Numbered from the stretch's first letter, positions 16,575 through 26,212 are shown. The stretch is DNA of 64,000 nt from Acidobacteriota bacterium (GCA_019347945.1 JAHWKK010000017.1:1-64000); one strand, 5' to 3'. Made by a program: numbers and translations. The notes: generated from the letters alone by a model not told the origin.

Positions 16575-17684
16575 GTGGCGCTGATCGATTTTCGCATTGA
16601 TGCGCGGGACGGCGAAGCCCGCGCGGGAGCTCTCCGTACGAAACGGGGAGACATTCCGTTCCCCTTCTTCATGCCGGTGGGGACCGTTGGCGCGGTCAAG
16701 GCGCTGACGATCGACCAGCTCAGGGCCCTCGACCCCGGCATCATCCTCTGCAACACCTACCACCTGATGCTCCGCCCCGGCGTGGAGCTCGTCGAGACGA
16801 TGGGCGGGCTGCACCGGTTCATGTCGTGGGACGGGCCGATTCTGACCGACTCGGGGGGGTACCAGGTCTTTTCGCTCGGCGCGATCCGGAAGATTCGTGA
16901 AGAGGGGGTGGAGTTCCGCAGCCACCTCGACGGAAGCGCGCACTTTCTCACACCGGAGCGCTCGATCGAGATCCAGGAGCGGCTGGGGGTCGAGATCGCG
17001 ATGGCGTTCGACGAGTGCCCGGCGCCCGATCAGACGAAGGGGGAGATCGAGCGCTCGATGGAGATGACGCACCGCTGGGCGCGGCGATCGCTCGACGCGA
17101 GCCGGGGAGTCTCGGCGATTTTCGGGATCGTGCAGGGTGGAACCCACCCGGATCTACGGAAGCGGAGCGTCGAGGCGATCGCGGCGATGGGATTCGAGGG
17201 GCTGGCGATCGGGGGGCTTTCGGTCGGCGAGCCGAAGGAGCTGATGCACGAGGTTGTCTCCCGGACGGCACCGCTTCTGCCGGACGACAAGCCGAGGTAT
17301 CTGATGGGCGTCGGGACGCCGGAGGACATTCTGGTGGCGGTCGAGGCGGGTGTGACGATGTTCGATTGCGTGATGCCGACCCGGAATGCGAGAAACGGAA
17401 CTCTCTTCACGAGACGAGGGAAGATATCGATCCGGAACGCACGTTATCGGGCTGACGCGGACCCGATCGATCTCGACTGCGGTTGTCTGGCTTGCAGATC
17501 GGTGTCACGAGCCTACCTTAGACATCTTCACGTCAGTGGTGAGATCGCGGCCTCCGTATACGGAACCATTCACAATCTGCAGTTCTATCTCGATCTGATG
17601 GGGGGAATCCGGCAGTCGATCATGGAAGGACGATTTCGAGCCTTCCGCGAAACGGTCATGTCGGAAATGTCTGAACAATGCTGA
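16575..17684 (+). CDS. tgt: tRNA-guanine transglycosylase (queuine tRNA-ribosyltransferase)
   Basis: A 369-aa TIM-barrel enzyme that exchanges guanine-34 for preQ1 in tRNAs with GUN anticodons. Seen: FPFFMPVGTVGAVKA, LCNTYHLMLRPG, the catalytic Asp in TDSGGYQVFSLG, FDECPAP, GGLSVGEPKE, MGVGTPEDIL, the second catalytic Asp in FDCVMPTRNARNGTLFT, and the zinc site DCGCLACRSVSRAYLRHL. The GTG start at 16575 gives the usual N-terminus. The stop overlaps the yajC start. The order tgt-yajC-secD-secF is conserved across many bacteria. Confidence 0.96.
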   Translation: MALIDFRIDARDGEARAGALRTKRGDIPFPFFMPVGTVGAVKALTIDQLRALDPGIILCNTYHLMLRPGVELVETMGGLHRFMSWDGPILTDSGGYQVFSLGAIRKIREEGVEFRSHLDGSAHFLTPERSIEIQERLGVEIAMAFDECPAPDQTKGEIERSMEMTHRWARRSLDASRGVSAIFGIVQGGTHPDLRKRSVEAIAAMGFEGLAIGGLSVGEPKELMHEVVSRTAPLLPDDKPRYLMGVGTPEDILVAVEAGVTMFDCVMPTRNARNGTLFTRRGKISIRNARYRADADPIDLDCGCLACRSVSRAYLRHLHVSGEIAASVYGTIHNLQFYLDLMGGIRQSIMEGRFRAFRETVMSEMSEQC

Positions 17685-17980
17685 CCATCGCCGCCGCAAC
17701 CGGGGGAGCAGCCGCGCTGATCGCCAACCTCTTTCCGGTCTTCGCCGTGATCCTGATCTTCTACTTCATGGTGATCCGTCCGGGAAACCAGCAGAGGAAG
17801 AGGCTGCGGGAGATGCTGGCCGCGCTGAAGAAGGGCGACCGCGTGATCACCAATGGTGGCATTCACGGAGTCATCCAGAGCGTCGATGACGATACCGTCC
17901 AGTTGAAGATCGCAGACAACGTCAAGATCAAACTCTCACGCTCCGCCATCGCATCACTGATCGATGCGAAGGCGAGCTGA
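17678..17980 (+). CDS. yajC: Sec translocon accessory protein YajC
   Basis: A 100-aa protein with one TM helix (about 12-35, LFPVFAVILIFYFMVIRP) and a cytoplasmic tail with the family signature MLAALKKGDRVITNGGIHGVI and an SH3-like strand set. It associates with SecDF at the SecYEG channel. It starts inside the tgt stop region (7-base overlap) and is followed 12 bases later by secD, so it belongs to the tgt-yajC-secDF operon. Confidence 0.95.
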   Translation: MLTIAAATGGAAALIANLFPVFAVILIFYFMVIRPGNQQRKRLREMLAALKKGDRVITNGGIHGVIQSVDDDTVQLKIADNVKIKLSRSAIASLIDAKAS

Positions 17981-17992
17981 GCGGAGGAAGTC

Positions 17993-19570
17993 GTGAAAAA
18001 ATACACATGGAAGATCGTTCTGATCATCGCGATCATCGCGATCTTCATCTCGGTGCTGATTCCCCGGGAGAACAAGCCCGATCCGATCAACCTCGGACTC
18101 GACCTCAAGGGGGGCACCTACCTCGTGATGGAGGTCAACACCGACGACGCGCTGAAGGTCGAGGTGGATCAGGCGATGGAGCGCTTCCGGCTCAGAGCGG
18201 AAGAGGAGGGGCTCGCGGCGCCTCGGCTCAGCCGGACCGAAGGGCACAGCTTCCTGATCGAATCGCCCGAGGGATCGAGCCTGGACGCGTACGAGTCGTT
18301 CGCCGAGGACCTTCTGACCGAGTACGAAGTATCCCGTTCCGGCGAAGCCGTCGAGGTCGCACTTCGCTCGGCGACCGTGAGCGAGATGGAGTCGCAGACG
18401 GTACGGCAGGCGATCGAGACGATCCGCAACCGGATCGACGAGCTCGGAGTGACCGAGCCGATCATTGCCAGGCAGGGAGGGCTCGAGGGGAGGCGCATCG
18501 TCATCCAGCTTCCGGGCGTCGATGATCCCGCCCGGGTAAAAGACATCATCAAGACGACCGCTCAGCTTCAGTTCCGGATCGTCGAAGGTGGTCCCGCGCC
18601 GACCGAAGAAGACGCACTCGCGAGTCTTCCGCCGACGCTGAGCCGCAACGAAGTAGTGGTGCTTCCCGGCGACAGGGTGAACGTCTTCGGCGAGGTTCAG
18701 GGGCGGGAGTACTGGCTGCTCCAGAGACAGGTCACCGTCACGGGTGCCGATCTGAAGACCGCCCGCGTGCAGCGGGGTCAGCTCGGCGAGCCGATCGTCG
18801 CGTTCTCGATGACGGCCGAGGGTTCCGGAAAATTCGGTGATCTGACGGGCGCCAACATCAACCGGCGGATGGCGATCGTCCTCGACGACAAGGTGCAGTC
18901 GGCTCCGACGATCAATTCCCAGATCACATCGGACGGAATCATCGAAGGAAGATTCTCGGAGCAGGAGGCGCTCGACCTGGCATTGGTTCTCCGCAGCGGC
19001 GCCCTTCCCGCTTCGCTGACGACGCTCGAGGAGCGGACCGTCGGTCCGACGCTCGGGCTCGATTCGATCCGCGCTGGTGTGACGGCAGCGATGATCGGAT
19101 TCGTTGTGGTCGTCCTGCTGATGCTGGTCTATTACAAGCTGGCGGGCGTAAATGCCGCGGTGGCTCTGACGTTGAACCTCGTGATCCTGCTGGGCCTGAT
19201 GGCCTACTTCGGCGCGACGCTCACGCTTCCCGGAATCGCCGGGATCATTCTGACGATCGCCATGGCGGTCGATTCGAACGTTCTCGTTTTCGAGCGGATC
19301 AGGGAGGAGCTCGACGCGGGCAAGTCGATCCGCGCTGCGATCGATGAGGGCTTTCGTCTCGCTTTCGGCACGATCATCGACACCAACCTGACGACGATGA
19401 TCGCGGCGCTGTTCCTCTTCCAGTTCGGAAGCGGCCCTGTCCGCGGCTTCGCCGTGACGCTGATGATCGGTCTCGGCGCATCGATCTTCACGGCATTCTT
19501 CGTTTCACGCGTCATCTTCGATCTGATCTACAACCGGCCGGGAACGCGGCCGACGGCGATCAGCATCTGA
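17993..19570 (+). CDS. secD: Protein translocase subunit SecD
   Basis: A 525-aa RND-type membrane protein that uses the proton gradient to pull preproteins across the inner membrane with SecF. It has TM1 (about 7-22), LGLDLKGGTYLVMEV, a large periplasmic P1 domain (about 30-330), and five C-terminal TM helices with LPASLTTLEERTVGPTLG, GITLTIAMAVDSNVLVFERIREEL and the GFRLAFGTIIDTNLTT segment. The GTG start at 17993 is preceded by an ideal GGAGGAAG ribosome-binding site. It is a separate gene from secF, 13 bases apart. Confidence 0.96.
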   Translation: MKKYTWKIVLIIAIIAIFISVLIPRENKPDPINLGLDLKGGTYLVMEVNTDDALKVEVDQAMERFRLRAEEEGLAAPRLSRTEGHSFLIESPEGSSLDAYESFAEDLLTEYEVSRSGEAVEVALRSATVSEMESQTVRQAIETIRNRIDELGVTEPIIARQGGLEGRRIVIQLPGVDDPARVKDIIKTTAQLQFRIVEGGPAPTEEDALASLPPTLSRNEVVVLPGDRVNVFGEVQGREYWLLQRQVTVTGADLKTARVQRGQLGEPIVAFSMTAEGSGKFGDLTGANINRRMAIVLDDKVQSAPTINSQITSDGIIEGRFSEQEALDLALVLRSGALPASLTTLEERTVGPTLGLDSIRAGVTAAMIGFVVVVLLMLVYYKLAGVNAAVALTLNLVILLGLMAYFGATLTLPGIAGIILTIAMAVDSNVLVFERIREELDAGKSIRAAIDEGFRLAFGTIIDTNLTTMIAALFLFQFGSGPVRGFAVTLMIGLGASIFTAFFVSRVIFDLIYNRPGTRPTAISI

Positions 19571-19583
19571 TTGGGGCTTTGAC

Positions 19584-20768
19584 ATGTACATACTGAAAAA
19601 CACGAACATCGACTTCGTTCGCTGGCGCTGGGTGATCACGATCATCTCGCTCCTGATCGTTCTTTCGGGACTCGTGGTCATCATGACGCGGGGGCTGAAT
19701 CTCGGGATCGATTTTGCCGGCGGTGCCAACGTGATCGTTCGTTTCCAGGAAGCCCCGGAGACGGCGCGTCTGCGGTCGATCGTGCCCGACGCGGTCATCC
19801 AGCGGTTCGGTCCCGAGGAAGACAACTCGATCCTGTTCCGCCTTCCGCAGCAGGACATCGAGGGAGACTACGCAGGTGAGGTGGTCGCGCTTCTTCACAC
19901 GAGTCTCAACGAGGAAGGCGACACGAAGCTGGACCTGAATTATCAGGGGAGTGCTGCAATCGCCGAGCTCCTGTCGACCAGAGCCGGGCTGTCCGAGGTC
20001 GGAGCAGCAGAGATGGCCCAGGAGATCATCGACGCACGATCATCGGTCGAGCTTTTCAGCGACTGGTCCCAGGTCGAGGCCATCGAAGGAATGACGCCTG
20101 CGATTCTGGAGGTGCTTCGAACCGAAGCCTACCTCGGTTCCTTCAACGTCCTGAGCCAGGAAACCGTCGGTCCGCAGATCGGACGGGAACTTCAACGAAA
20201 AGCCTTTCTCGCCATCGTCCTCGCCATTCTCGCAATGGGGGTTTACATCGCGATTCGCTTTGCCGACATCAATTTCGGTATTGCCGCGATCATCTGTCTC
20301 ATTCACGACGTCGGAGCCGCGCTCACGCTGCTCGCATTCATGCGTGCCGAGTTCGAGATCATTACCGTGTCCGCGATGCTTCTCATAGTCGGTTATTCGA
20401 TCAACGACACGGTCGTCATCTACGATCGCGTACGGGAAAATCTCCGGAAGATGCGAGGCAAGGGCGACTACGCCCGGATCCTGAACCTCTCCATGAATCA
20501 GACTTTGAGCCGTACGGTTCTGACCACGGGGACGACGCTTCTCGCGATCAGCTCGCTCATCATTTTCGGAGGAGAGGTCATCCGGGAGTTTTCCTGGGTC
20601 CTTTTCGTCGGAACCATCGCCGGTACCTATTCGACGATCTCGATCGTTCCAGCGATCGTTCTGGCGCTCAGGAAGATGCGGGGAATCGGCGAGTCGAGGC
20701 GCGTCGATCGCACGCGAGCCGAGGCGAATCGGCCGGCTGCGAGCGTCGAATCCGAGAACCGCGCCTGA
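19584..20768 (+). CDS. secF: Protein translocase subunit SecF
   Basis: A 394-aa partner of SecD. TM1 (about 14-35) precedes GLNLGIDFAGGANVIVRF, then a periplasmic domain (about 40-205) containing a helical insertion between about 125 and 180, then QETVGPQIGRELQRKA and five TM helices with IGYSINDTVVIYDRVRENL-type and LSRTVLTTGTTLLA motifs. The periplasmic insertion makes it somewhat longer than typical SecF of about 310-330 aa. Last gene of the operon; no terminator hairpin is obvious downstream. Confidence 0.95.
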   Translation: MYILKNTNIDFVRWRWVITIISLLIVLSGLVVIMTRGLNLGIDFAGGANVIVRFQEAPETARLRSIVPDAVIQRFGPEEDNSILFRLPQQDIEGDYAGEVVALLHTSLNEEGDTKLDLNYQGSAAIAELLSTRAGLSEVGAAEMAQEIIDARSSVELFSDWSQVEAIEGMTPAILEVLRTEAYLGSFNVLSQETVGPQIGRELQRKAFLAIVLAILAMGVYIAIRFADINFGIAAIICLIHDVGAALTLLAFMRAEFEIITVSAMLLIVGYSINDTVVIYDRVRENLRKMRGKGDYARILNLSMNQTLSRTVLTTGTTLLAISSLIIFGGEVIREFSWVLFVGTIAGTYSTISIVPAIVLALRKMRGIGESRRVDRTRAEANRPAASVESENRA

Positions 20769-20901
20769 GCCGCCGGGAGTGTCGTACGGCGTTAGCTGTC
20801 ACTGATCTCGCTTCGGTTCGGTCCGGGACTGAGCTCATCGGAGGTGCTCCGAGAACGAACGCTGATCGGGCCCGATAGCCGAAAGGCATATCATTCGTCG
20901 T

Positions 20902-21204
20902 ATGAGAGTCGCGAAGACGGCACGCTACACGATCGCTGAGAGGGCGCGCGAGGAGCTCGAAGCGGCGATCACGGAGTTTCTCGGAGCGATTCGACGGAAC
21001 GAGCCGGATACCGAATATCGCGCCTTTCGAGAGTCGAATGGTCGCGGATACGTCCACGTGATGTCGTTTCCCGACCAGGCAGGGGAGGAACGGCACCGGA
21101 GCAGCCCCTGGACCGAGAGGTTCGTCGAGAAGCTCTATCCCCGTTGCGACGCCGAGCCGGTTTTCACCGAGATCGAGGAAATCGAGTCTTCCGAAGGGAG
21201 TTGA
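20902..21204 (+). CDS. Small ABM/quinol monooxygenase-like protein
   Basis: A 100-aa protein resembling dimeric alpha/beta-barrel (antibiotic biosynthesis monooxygenase-like) proteins: an N-terminal strand, helix AREELEAAITEFLGAIRRNE, strand TEYRAFRESN, then YVHVMSFPDQAGEERHRSS followed by a helix TERFVEKLYP and a final strand PVFTEIEEI. Members include heme-degrading and quinol-oxidising enzymes as well as proteins with no known activity. There are no conserved catalytic residues I can point to. It lies nine bases before the carboxyltransferase gene and is probably co-transcribed. Confidence 0.65.
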   Translation: MRVAKTARYTIAERAREELEAAITEFLGAIRRNEPDTEYRAFRESNGRGYVHVMSFPDQAGEERHRSSPWTERFVEKLYPRCDAEPVFTEIEEIESSEGS

Positions 21205-21213
21205 GGAAACGAC

Positions 21214-22791
21214 ATGGGAGAAGCGTCGGGAGAGAGCAAGGATGTGACGAGAGACGCCCGCCAGGTGCTGAGGGAGAGGAAAGAAGCGAGTGAGCTCGGG
21301 GGCGGCCAGCATCGGATCGACCGCCAGCACGACGCCGGCAAGCTGACGGCGAGAGAGCGAATCGCTCTTCTTTTCGACAGTGGCTCTTTCCAGGAGATCG
21401 ATCAGCTCGTGGTCCACCGTTCGAGAGACTTCGGACTCGAATCGCAGCGGGTGCCGGGGGATGGTGTCGTCACGGGATTCGGTCTGGTCGACGGGCGGGC
21501 AGTCTACGCATTCGCCCAGGATTTCACGGTTTTCGGCGGGTCGCTCAGCGAGACGCATGCGGCGAAGATCGTCAAACTGATGGATCTGGCGATGAAAAAC
21601 GGCGTTCCGATCGTCGGCCTCAACGACTCCGGCGGTGCGAGGATTCAGGAGGGAGTCGTCTCGCTCGGGGGCTATGCCGACATCTTTCTGCGCAACACGC
21701 TCGCATCCGGAGTGGTTCCCCAGATTTCGGCAATCATGGGGCCGTGCGCCGGAGGCGCGGTCTACTCCCCCGCGATCACAGATTTCATTCTGATGGTCCG
21801 GAACACGAGCTACATGTTCGTGACCGGACCCGAGGTGATTCGCACGGTCACGCACGAGGACGTTACGAAAGAGAAACTGGGAGGCGCGACGACGCACAGC
21901 GAGGTTTCGGGAGTCGCACATTTCGCGGCAGCATCCGACGAGGACTGCATCGCGCTGATCCGGGAGCTGCTCTCGTTCCTTCCTTCGAACAATCTCGAAG
22001 ATCCGCCGAGCCGGCCATCCGACGACGACATCAACCGGGTCGACGAAAGTCTCGACGAAGTCGTTCCGGCAAGCTCGAATCAGCCGTACGACATTCGCGA
22101 GATCATCCGGATCGTCGGCGACGAGCGGCATTTTTTCGAAGTGCACGAGTCCTTCGCGCGCAACCTGGTCGTGGGTTTCATCCGGCTGAACGGTCATCCG
22201 ATCGGCGTGGTCGCCAATCAGCCGGCGTATCTGGCCGGGGTGCTCGACATCGACGCATCGAGAAAAGGGGCGCGCTTCGTGCGACTCTGTGACGCGTTCA
22301 ATGTTCCGCTGCTCGTGCTCGAGGACGTTCCGGGGTTTCTTCCGGGAGTCCAGCAGGAGCACGGCGGAATCATCATTCACGGTGCAAAGCTCCTCTATGC
22401 TCTCGCCGAGGCGACGGTCCCGAAGGTTACGGTCATCACGAGGAAAGCATACGGCGGTGCGTACTGTGTGATGAACTCCAAGCACATCCGTGCGGACATG
22501 AACTTCGCGTATCCGAACGCGGAGATCGCGGTGATGGGTGCGGAAGGGGCAGTCAACATCCTCTATCGGCGTGAGGTCGAGTCCGCGGCGGAACCGGATG
22601 CGATGCGGAAGCAGAAGATCGAAGAGTACAGGGAGAAGTTCGCCAATCCGTTCGTCGCGGCCGAGCGAGGTTTCATTGACGAGATCATCGAGCCTCGTGA
22701 GACGCGGCGCAAACTGATTGCCGCCTTCTCGATGGCGCGAAACAAGCGGGACGTCAACCCTCCGAAGAAGCACGGAAACATTCCCTTGTGA
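21214..22791 (+). CDS. pccB: Acyl-CoA carboxylase carboxyltransferase (beta) subunit
   Basis: A 525-aa crotonase-fold carboxyltransferase of the propionyl/acetyl-CoA carboxylase family. It moves CO2 from biotin to acyl-CoA. Seen: [42 protein letters not shown], the oxyanion-hole segment [30 protein letters not shown], the C-terminal [25 protein letters not shown] and [16 protein letters not shown]. The biotin-carboxylase (alpha) partner is not in this window. Substrate preference is not certain; propionyl-CoA is the usual one for this length. The end overlaps the next gene (GTGA). Confidence 0.9.
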   Translation: MGEASGESKDVTRDARQVLRERKEASELGGGQHRIDRQHDAGKLTARERIALLFDSGSFQEIDQLVVHRSRDFGLESQRVPGDGVVTGFGLVDGRAVYAFAQDFTVFGGSLSETHAAKIVKLMDLAMKNGVPIVGLNDSGGARIQEGVVSLGGYADIFLRNTLASGVVPQISAIMGPCAGGAVYSPAITDFILMVRNTSYMFVTGPEVIRTVTHEDVTKEKLGGATTHSEVSGVAHFAAASDEDCIALIRELLSFLPSNNLEDPPSRPSDDDINRVDESLDEVVPASSNQPYDIREIIRIVGDERHFFEVHESFARNLVVGFIRLNGHPIGVVANQPAYLAGVLDIDASRKGARFVRLCDAFNVPLLVLEDVPGFLPGVQQEHGGIIIHGAKLLYALAEATVPKVTVITRKAYGGAYCVMNSKHIRADMNFAYPNAEIAVMGAEGAVNILYRREVESAAEPDAMRKQKIEEYREKFANPFVAAERGFIDEIIEPRETRRKLIAAFSMARNKRDVNPPKKHGNIPL

Positions 22792-23435
22792 GGCGTGCCG
22801 TGGCGGACACCGATCCTCGTGTCATCCGTTGCGTGGAGGAGAAGCTCGATCCGCTGAAACCGTGGTCAATGCCCGAAAGCGCCGAGGGTTCACGGCTGGT
22901 CCTGTCATCGGATGGAAGCGCGCCGAGGAGGGCTACGGCCTTCCAGATCGCGCGCGACGATCGCATTCTGCGCATCGTGTTCGACGCGGACGATGAACGG
23001 GATGTCGTGGCGACGATGGGGAACGACGATCCGCTCTGGAAGGAGGACGTGTTCGAAGTCTTCATCGCACCAGAGCGGCGACGGGAGTACTTCGAGCTCG
23101 AGCTCAGCCCGCGCGGAGCGCGCTTCGATGCGAGGATCAGCTCCCCCGGCGGGACTCGTTCGACGATGGAGACGGACCTCTCGTGGAGTTGCCGGTGGAG
23201 AGGGTTCGTACGCCGCGATGGTTCGGGAGAGCGGTGGCGAACACGAGCATCACTCCAGGTACCGTTGGATGGGCTCGATGCCGGGCGACCCCATTCGGGA
23301 GCGGTATGGTGGGTGAATTTCTACCGGATCGACCGTTCGCCCGACGGCGACGAGTTCTCGTCCTGGGCGCCCACGTTCGCGGACCCACCGGATTTTCATC
23401 TTCCAGATCGCTTCGGCGAGCTTCATTTCGTCTGA
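22788..23435 (+). CDS. CBM9-like (carbohydrate-binding family 9-like) protein
   Basis: A 215-aa protein with the beta-sandwich pattern of CBM9-like proteins: [66 protein letters not shown] and [12 protein letters not shown] with a C-terminal [23 protein letters not shown]. It has no signal peptide, so the role is likely cytoplasmic or unassigned; proteins of this type are often annotated only by fold. The GTG start overlaps the stop of the carboxyltransferase gene (GTGA), suggesting translational coupling, although the functional link is not obvious. Confidence 0.75.
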   Translation: MRRAVADTDPRVIRCVEEKLDPLKPWSMPESAEGSRLVLSSDGSAPRRATAFQIARDDRILRIVFDADDERDVVATMGNDDPLWKEDVFEVFIAPERRREYFELELSPRGARFDARISSPGGTRSTMETDLSWSCRWRGFVRRDGSGERWRTRASLQVPLDGLDAGRPHSGAVWWVNFYRIDRSPDGDEFSSWAPTFADPPDFHLPDRFGELHFV

Positions 23436-23509
23436 GTCGGTTGATCGGGGCCCGATGCTCGGGCGGCACGAGCGATGCAGACTCCCCGGCGGGGCGTGGG
23501 ACCCCGGCG

Positions 23510-23815
23510 ATGGATTTCGAATTCGAAGAGCTGAAGAAAGAGTTCCTCAACGAGGCGAAGGAGAAAATCGTCGAGATGAGGGCGATCGTCGAGGCCGGTT
23601 TCGACGAGGGCGACTCGCTGGAGCGACTGACGAATCTCGCACACCAGTTGAAGGGTTCGGGAGGGAGCTACGGGTACGCGCGGATCTCGAGCGACGGGGC
23701 GCGACTCGAGGAGATCCTGGAAGGCGATGGATCTGCCGATCGAGAGGGAGTCGAAAGGGGACTCAGCGATCTCGAGGACGAGGTGGCCCGGCAGCTGGCC
23801 GCATTCGACTCGTGA
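23510..23815 (+). CDS. Stand-alone histidine phosphotransfer (HPt) protein
   Basis: A 101-aa all-helical protein matching the HPt four-helix bundle: FLNEAKEKIVEMRAIVEAG, then LTNLAHQLKGSGGSYGYARIS, where the His of AHQLKGSG (about residue 45) is the phospho-acceptor, followed by two more helices (DGARLEEIL and GLSDLEDEVARQLAAF). HPt proteins shuttle phosphoryl groups between hybrid kinases and response regulators. It converges on a receiver-GGDEF gene with only 12 bases between stops, which makes that regulator a candidate partner. The start at 23510 is the first that gives the HPt N-terminus; the longer in-frame ORF overlaps the CBM9-like gene. Confidence 0.78.
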   Translation: MDFEFEELKKEFLNEAKEKIVEMRAIVEAGFDEGDSLERLTNLAHQLKGSGGSYGYARISSDGARLEEILEGDGSADREGVERGLSDLEDEVARQLAAFDS

Positions 23816-23827
23816 CGCGCGATCTCC

Positions 23828-24793
23828 TCAGCTGACAGGGTGAGTCGTCCGTCTGGGCTCGGCCCGGCGTTCCCACTGAACCTGGTTGCGGCCGTTCTCC
23901 TTTGCCCGATAGAGCGCCTTGTCTGCTGAATCCACCAGCTCGAGGGTCGAATCGAAATCGGTCAACGAGTTCGACGCCACTCCGATACTGACTGTCACCC
24001 GTATTTCGGCTTCGTCAGTCTGAATCGGCGCTTCCTCCACCACATTTCGAATTTTCTCGGCGAACTGGATTGCGTCGTCAAGCGTAGTCTGCGGCATCAG
24101 AACCGCGAACTCCTCTCCGCCGTATCTGGCGACGAGGTCGGAAGTCCGGACCGAGTCGGAAAAACGCGCTGCGACTTCTTTCAGCACTTCGTCTCCGGCC
24201 GCATGACCAAAGGTGTCGTTGACCTTCTTGAAGTAATCGAGATCGATGAGAGCGAACGAGAGAGGGCGCTCGTAACGGCGGGCCTCTTCGAACTCGCGAG
24301 CGAGCGACTCCTGAAGGTGGCGGTGGTTGTACAGCTGAGTGAGGCCGTCGGTGATGGACAGCCGGGCGAGCTTTTCGTTCTTTTCGAGCAATTCCTTCTG
24401 AAGGTCGACGATGCGGCGTGCAGCGCGAATCCGCGCGACCAGCTCGGCTGGCTGGAACGGTTTCGTGACGTAGTCGTCCGCGCCGAGCTCGAAGCCTTCG
24501 AGCTTGTCCTCATGGTCGTCTTCTCCGGTGAGAACGATCACGTAACGGTTCCGGAATTCGTATTCTCCCTTGATTTCCCTGCAGAGCTGGAGCCCGTCGA
24601 TGTCGGGAAGGCGGCGGTCGAGAATCGCGAGATCCCACCGGCGATGCCAAAGCTCCTCCCGCGCCTCGGCACCATTTGCGCACTCGGCGGTCTCGTAACC
24701 CTGCCTCTGAAGGAACAGCTTGACGAGCTTCCGGATGGCACGATCGTCGTCGACGACCACCACTCTGAATAGCTGTTCTTCGGATTCGGTCAT
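23828..24793 (-). CDS. Response regulator with GGDEF diguanylate cyclase output
   Basis: A 321-aa protein. The receiver domain (about 10-130) has FRVVVVDDDRAIRK and phospho-acceptor Asp in DLAILDRRLPDIDG plus the switch Lys in DDYVTKPFQPAEL; a coiled-coil linker (about 135-160, LQKELLEKNEKLARL) joins it to a GGDEF domain (about 165-310) with active-site motif ARYGGEEFAVL. It should make cyclic di-GMP when phosphorylated. No RxxD inhibitory site is obvious just before GGEEF. The start at 24793 is chosen because of an AGGAG ribosome-binding site nine bases upstream. Faces the HPt gene. Confidence 0.92.
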   Translation of the reverse strand: MTESEEQLFRVVVVDDDRAIRKLVKLFLQRQGYETAECANGAEAREELWHRRWDLAILDRRLPDIDGLQLCREIKGEYEFRNRYVIVLTGEDDHEDKLEGFELGADDYVTKPFQPAELVARIRAARRIVDLQKELLEKNEKLARLSITDGLTQLYNHRHLQESLAREFEEARRYERPLSFALIDLDYFKKVNDTFGHAAGDEVLKEVAARFSDSVRTSDLVARYGGEEFAVLMPQTTLDDAIQFAEKIRNVVEEAPIQTDEAEIRVTVSIGVASNSLTDFDSTLELVDSADKALYRAKENGRNQVQWERRAEPRRTTHPVS

Positions 24794-24894
24794 TTTCAGC
24801 TCCTGATCAGACTCTTCTGCAGATGATATCGGTTCGACCTCACTGGTCGGAGATTTCACGTGGGTAGGCCGGGCGGCTGCCCTCGGCGGCGAGC

Positions 24895-25746
24895 TCAAAA
24901 CAGAATGTCCATCGAGATGTCGAGCGCAGTGACGGAATGGGTCAGCGCGCCTGACGAGATCCGGTCGACCCCGGTTTCGGCCACGGCGCGGATCGTTTCG
25001 AGTGTGATGCCTCCGGACGCTTCGAGGATGACCGTTCTCCCCGTCGATCGATTATGGTCGCTGGTCACGGCGACTGCGGTGCGGATGGAATCGATGTCCA
25101 TGTTGTCGAGCAGGACATATTCGGGTCGGGTGCCGAGTGCTTCGCCGAGCTCGTCGAGGGTTCGCACTTCGATCATCAGGGGACGGCGTAAGCCGGTCGC
25201 GCGGACGAGCTCGACCGCTCTCGCAATGCCACCGGCACGGTCGATGTGGTTGTCCTTGATCAGGAACATGTCGTGAAGTCCCATCCGGTGGTTTCGCCCG
25301 CCCCCGGCCGCGACGGCGTATTTGTCGAGGAGTCGCAGCCCGGGCGCCGTCTTGCGCGTGTCGTAGATTTCGGCACCGGTGCCTTTGATGGCGGCTGCGT
25401 AGCGGGACGTCAGGGTGGCGATCCCGGATGCGCGCTGGATCACGTTCAGAATCGACCGCTCCATCGTCAGGAGTGCGCGGACGGAGCCGCGGACCGTAGC
25501 GATGGCGGTCCCGGGGGATACCGGGTCGCCGTCGGCGAGATGGAGCTCGGCTCGGGCATCCGGATCGAGGAGCTGGAAGCCGTGCTCGATGAACGGAGCG
25601 CCCGCAAAGACTCCTTCGACTTTGGCGAGGAACCGGGCAATGCCCTTTTCGGCGGCTCCGAAGATCGCATCCGTCGTGATGTCGGGGAGGTCCTCCTCGA
25701 GCGCGAGCTCGAGAATCGTACGTACCGTGTTGCTCGTCAGGGTCAT
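24895..25746 (-). CDS. nadC: Nicotinate-nucleotide pyrophosphorylase (carboxylating)
   Basis: A 283-aa quinolinate phosphoribosyltransferase: quinolinate and PRPP give nicotinate mononucleotide, CO2 and PPi in de novo NAD synthesis. Seen: LALEEDLPDITTDAIF, ERSILNVIQRASGIATLTSRY, YDTRKTAPGLRLLDKYAVAAGGGRNHRMGL, VLLDNMDI, LEASGGITLETIRAVAETGVDRISSGALTHS. These cover the PRPP and quinolinate sites. The start at 25746 matches family N-termini; a longer ORF reaches into the tmRNA region. nadA and nadB are not adjacent. It is divergent from tmRNA. Confidence 0.94.
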   Translation of the reverse strand: MTLTSNTVRTILELALEEDLPDITTDAIFGAAEKGIARFLAKVEGVFAGAPFIEHGFQLLDPDARAELHLADGDPVSPGTAIATVRGSVRALLTMERSILNVIQRASGIATLTSRYAAAIKGTGAEIYDTRKTAPGLRLLDKYAVAAGGGRNHRMGLHDMFLIKDNHIDRAGGIARAVELVRATGLRRPLMIEVRTLDELGEALGTRPEYVLLDNMDIDSIRTAVAVTSDHNRSTGRTVILEASGGITLETIRAVAETGVDRISSGALTHSVTALDISMDILF

Positions 25747-25859
25747 CGCGCTCGGGCCTGGTGCGAAGATTCCGCCAGAGCGGAGGCGGCATCGGGAGGC
25801 CGGGAGCGAGATTTCTGAAATCGAGCGGTCAGGATTGCTGTTGGAAGCTATTGAAACAT

Positions 25860-26212
25860 GGGGGCGATCGGCTTCGACGGGAGTTGATCGGCGCCAGGTT
25901 GCATGCCGAGCTGGACGAACCTCGTAAATCAGTCCACCAATCGCAAGTGCGAACAACGATCTTGCACTGGCAGCCTAAATAGCTGTCACGCTCCCTGTCG
26001 GGCTGCTCACGCCGGACAGATCGAGTGTCATTAATGTGAGCTGGGCGTCAACGGGTGCCGTGACGTTGACGCCGAGATCCAAGCGCGGCTGGCTCGTCGC
26101 CGGTCCTCGTTCTGCTGGCAGGTGACGGGCGAGATCAAAAGCAGGACTACGCATGTAGATGCCCGGCCTACGAAGCTCTCGGACGTGGGTTCAATTCCCA
26201 CCGCCTCCACCA
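25860..26212 (+). ncRNA. ssrA: Transfer-messenger RNA (tmRNA)
   Basis: A 353-nt one-piece tmRNA. The 5' end GGGGGCGATCGGCTTCGACG pairs with the 3' CGCCTCC to form the 7-bp acceptor stem (one G-U), and the gene ends with encoded CCA after the T-arm GTGGGTTCAATTCCCAC. The tag reading frame most likely resumes at GCA 25943 and ends at TAA 25976-25978, giving a tag of about eleven residues, ASANNDLALAA, with the usual ALAA degradation signal. It rescues ribosomes stalled on broken mRNAs together with SmpB, whose gene is not in this window. Confidence 0.95.

Noticed and set aside
25820-25859. Sigma-70 promoter for tmRNA
   Set aside because: A CTATTG/TATTGA hexamer is near the expected -10 position, but no -35 at proper spacing was found, so I did not list it as a feature.
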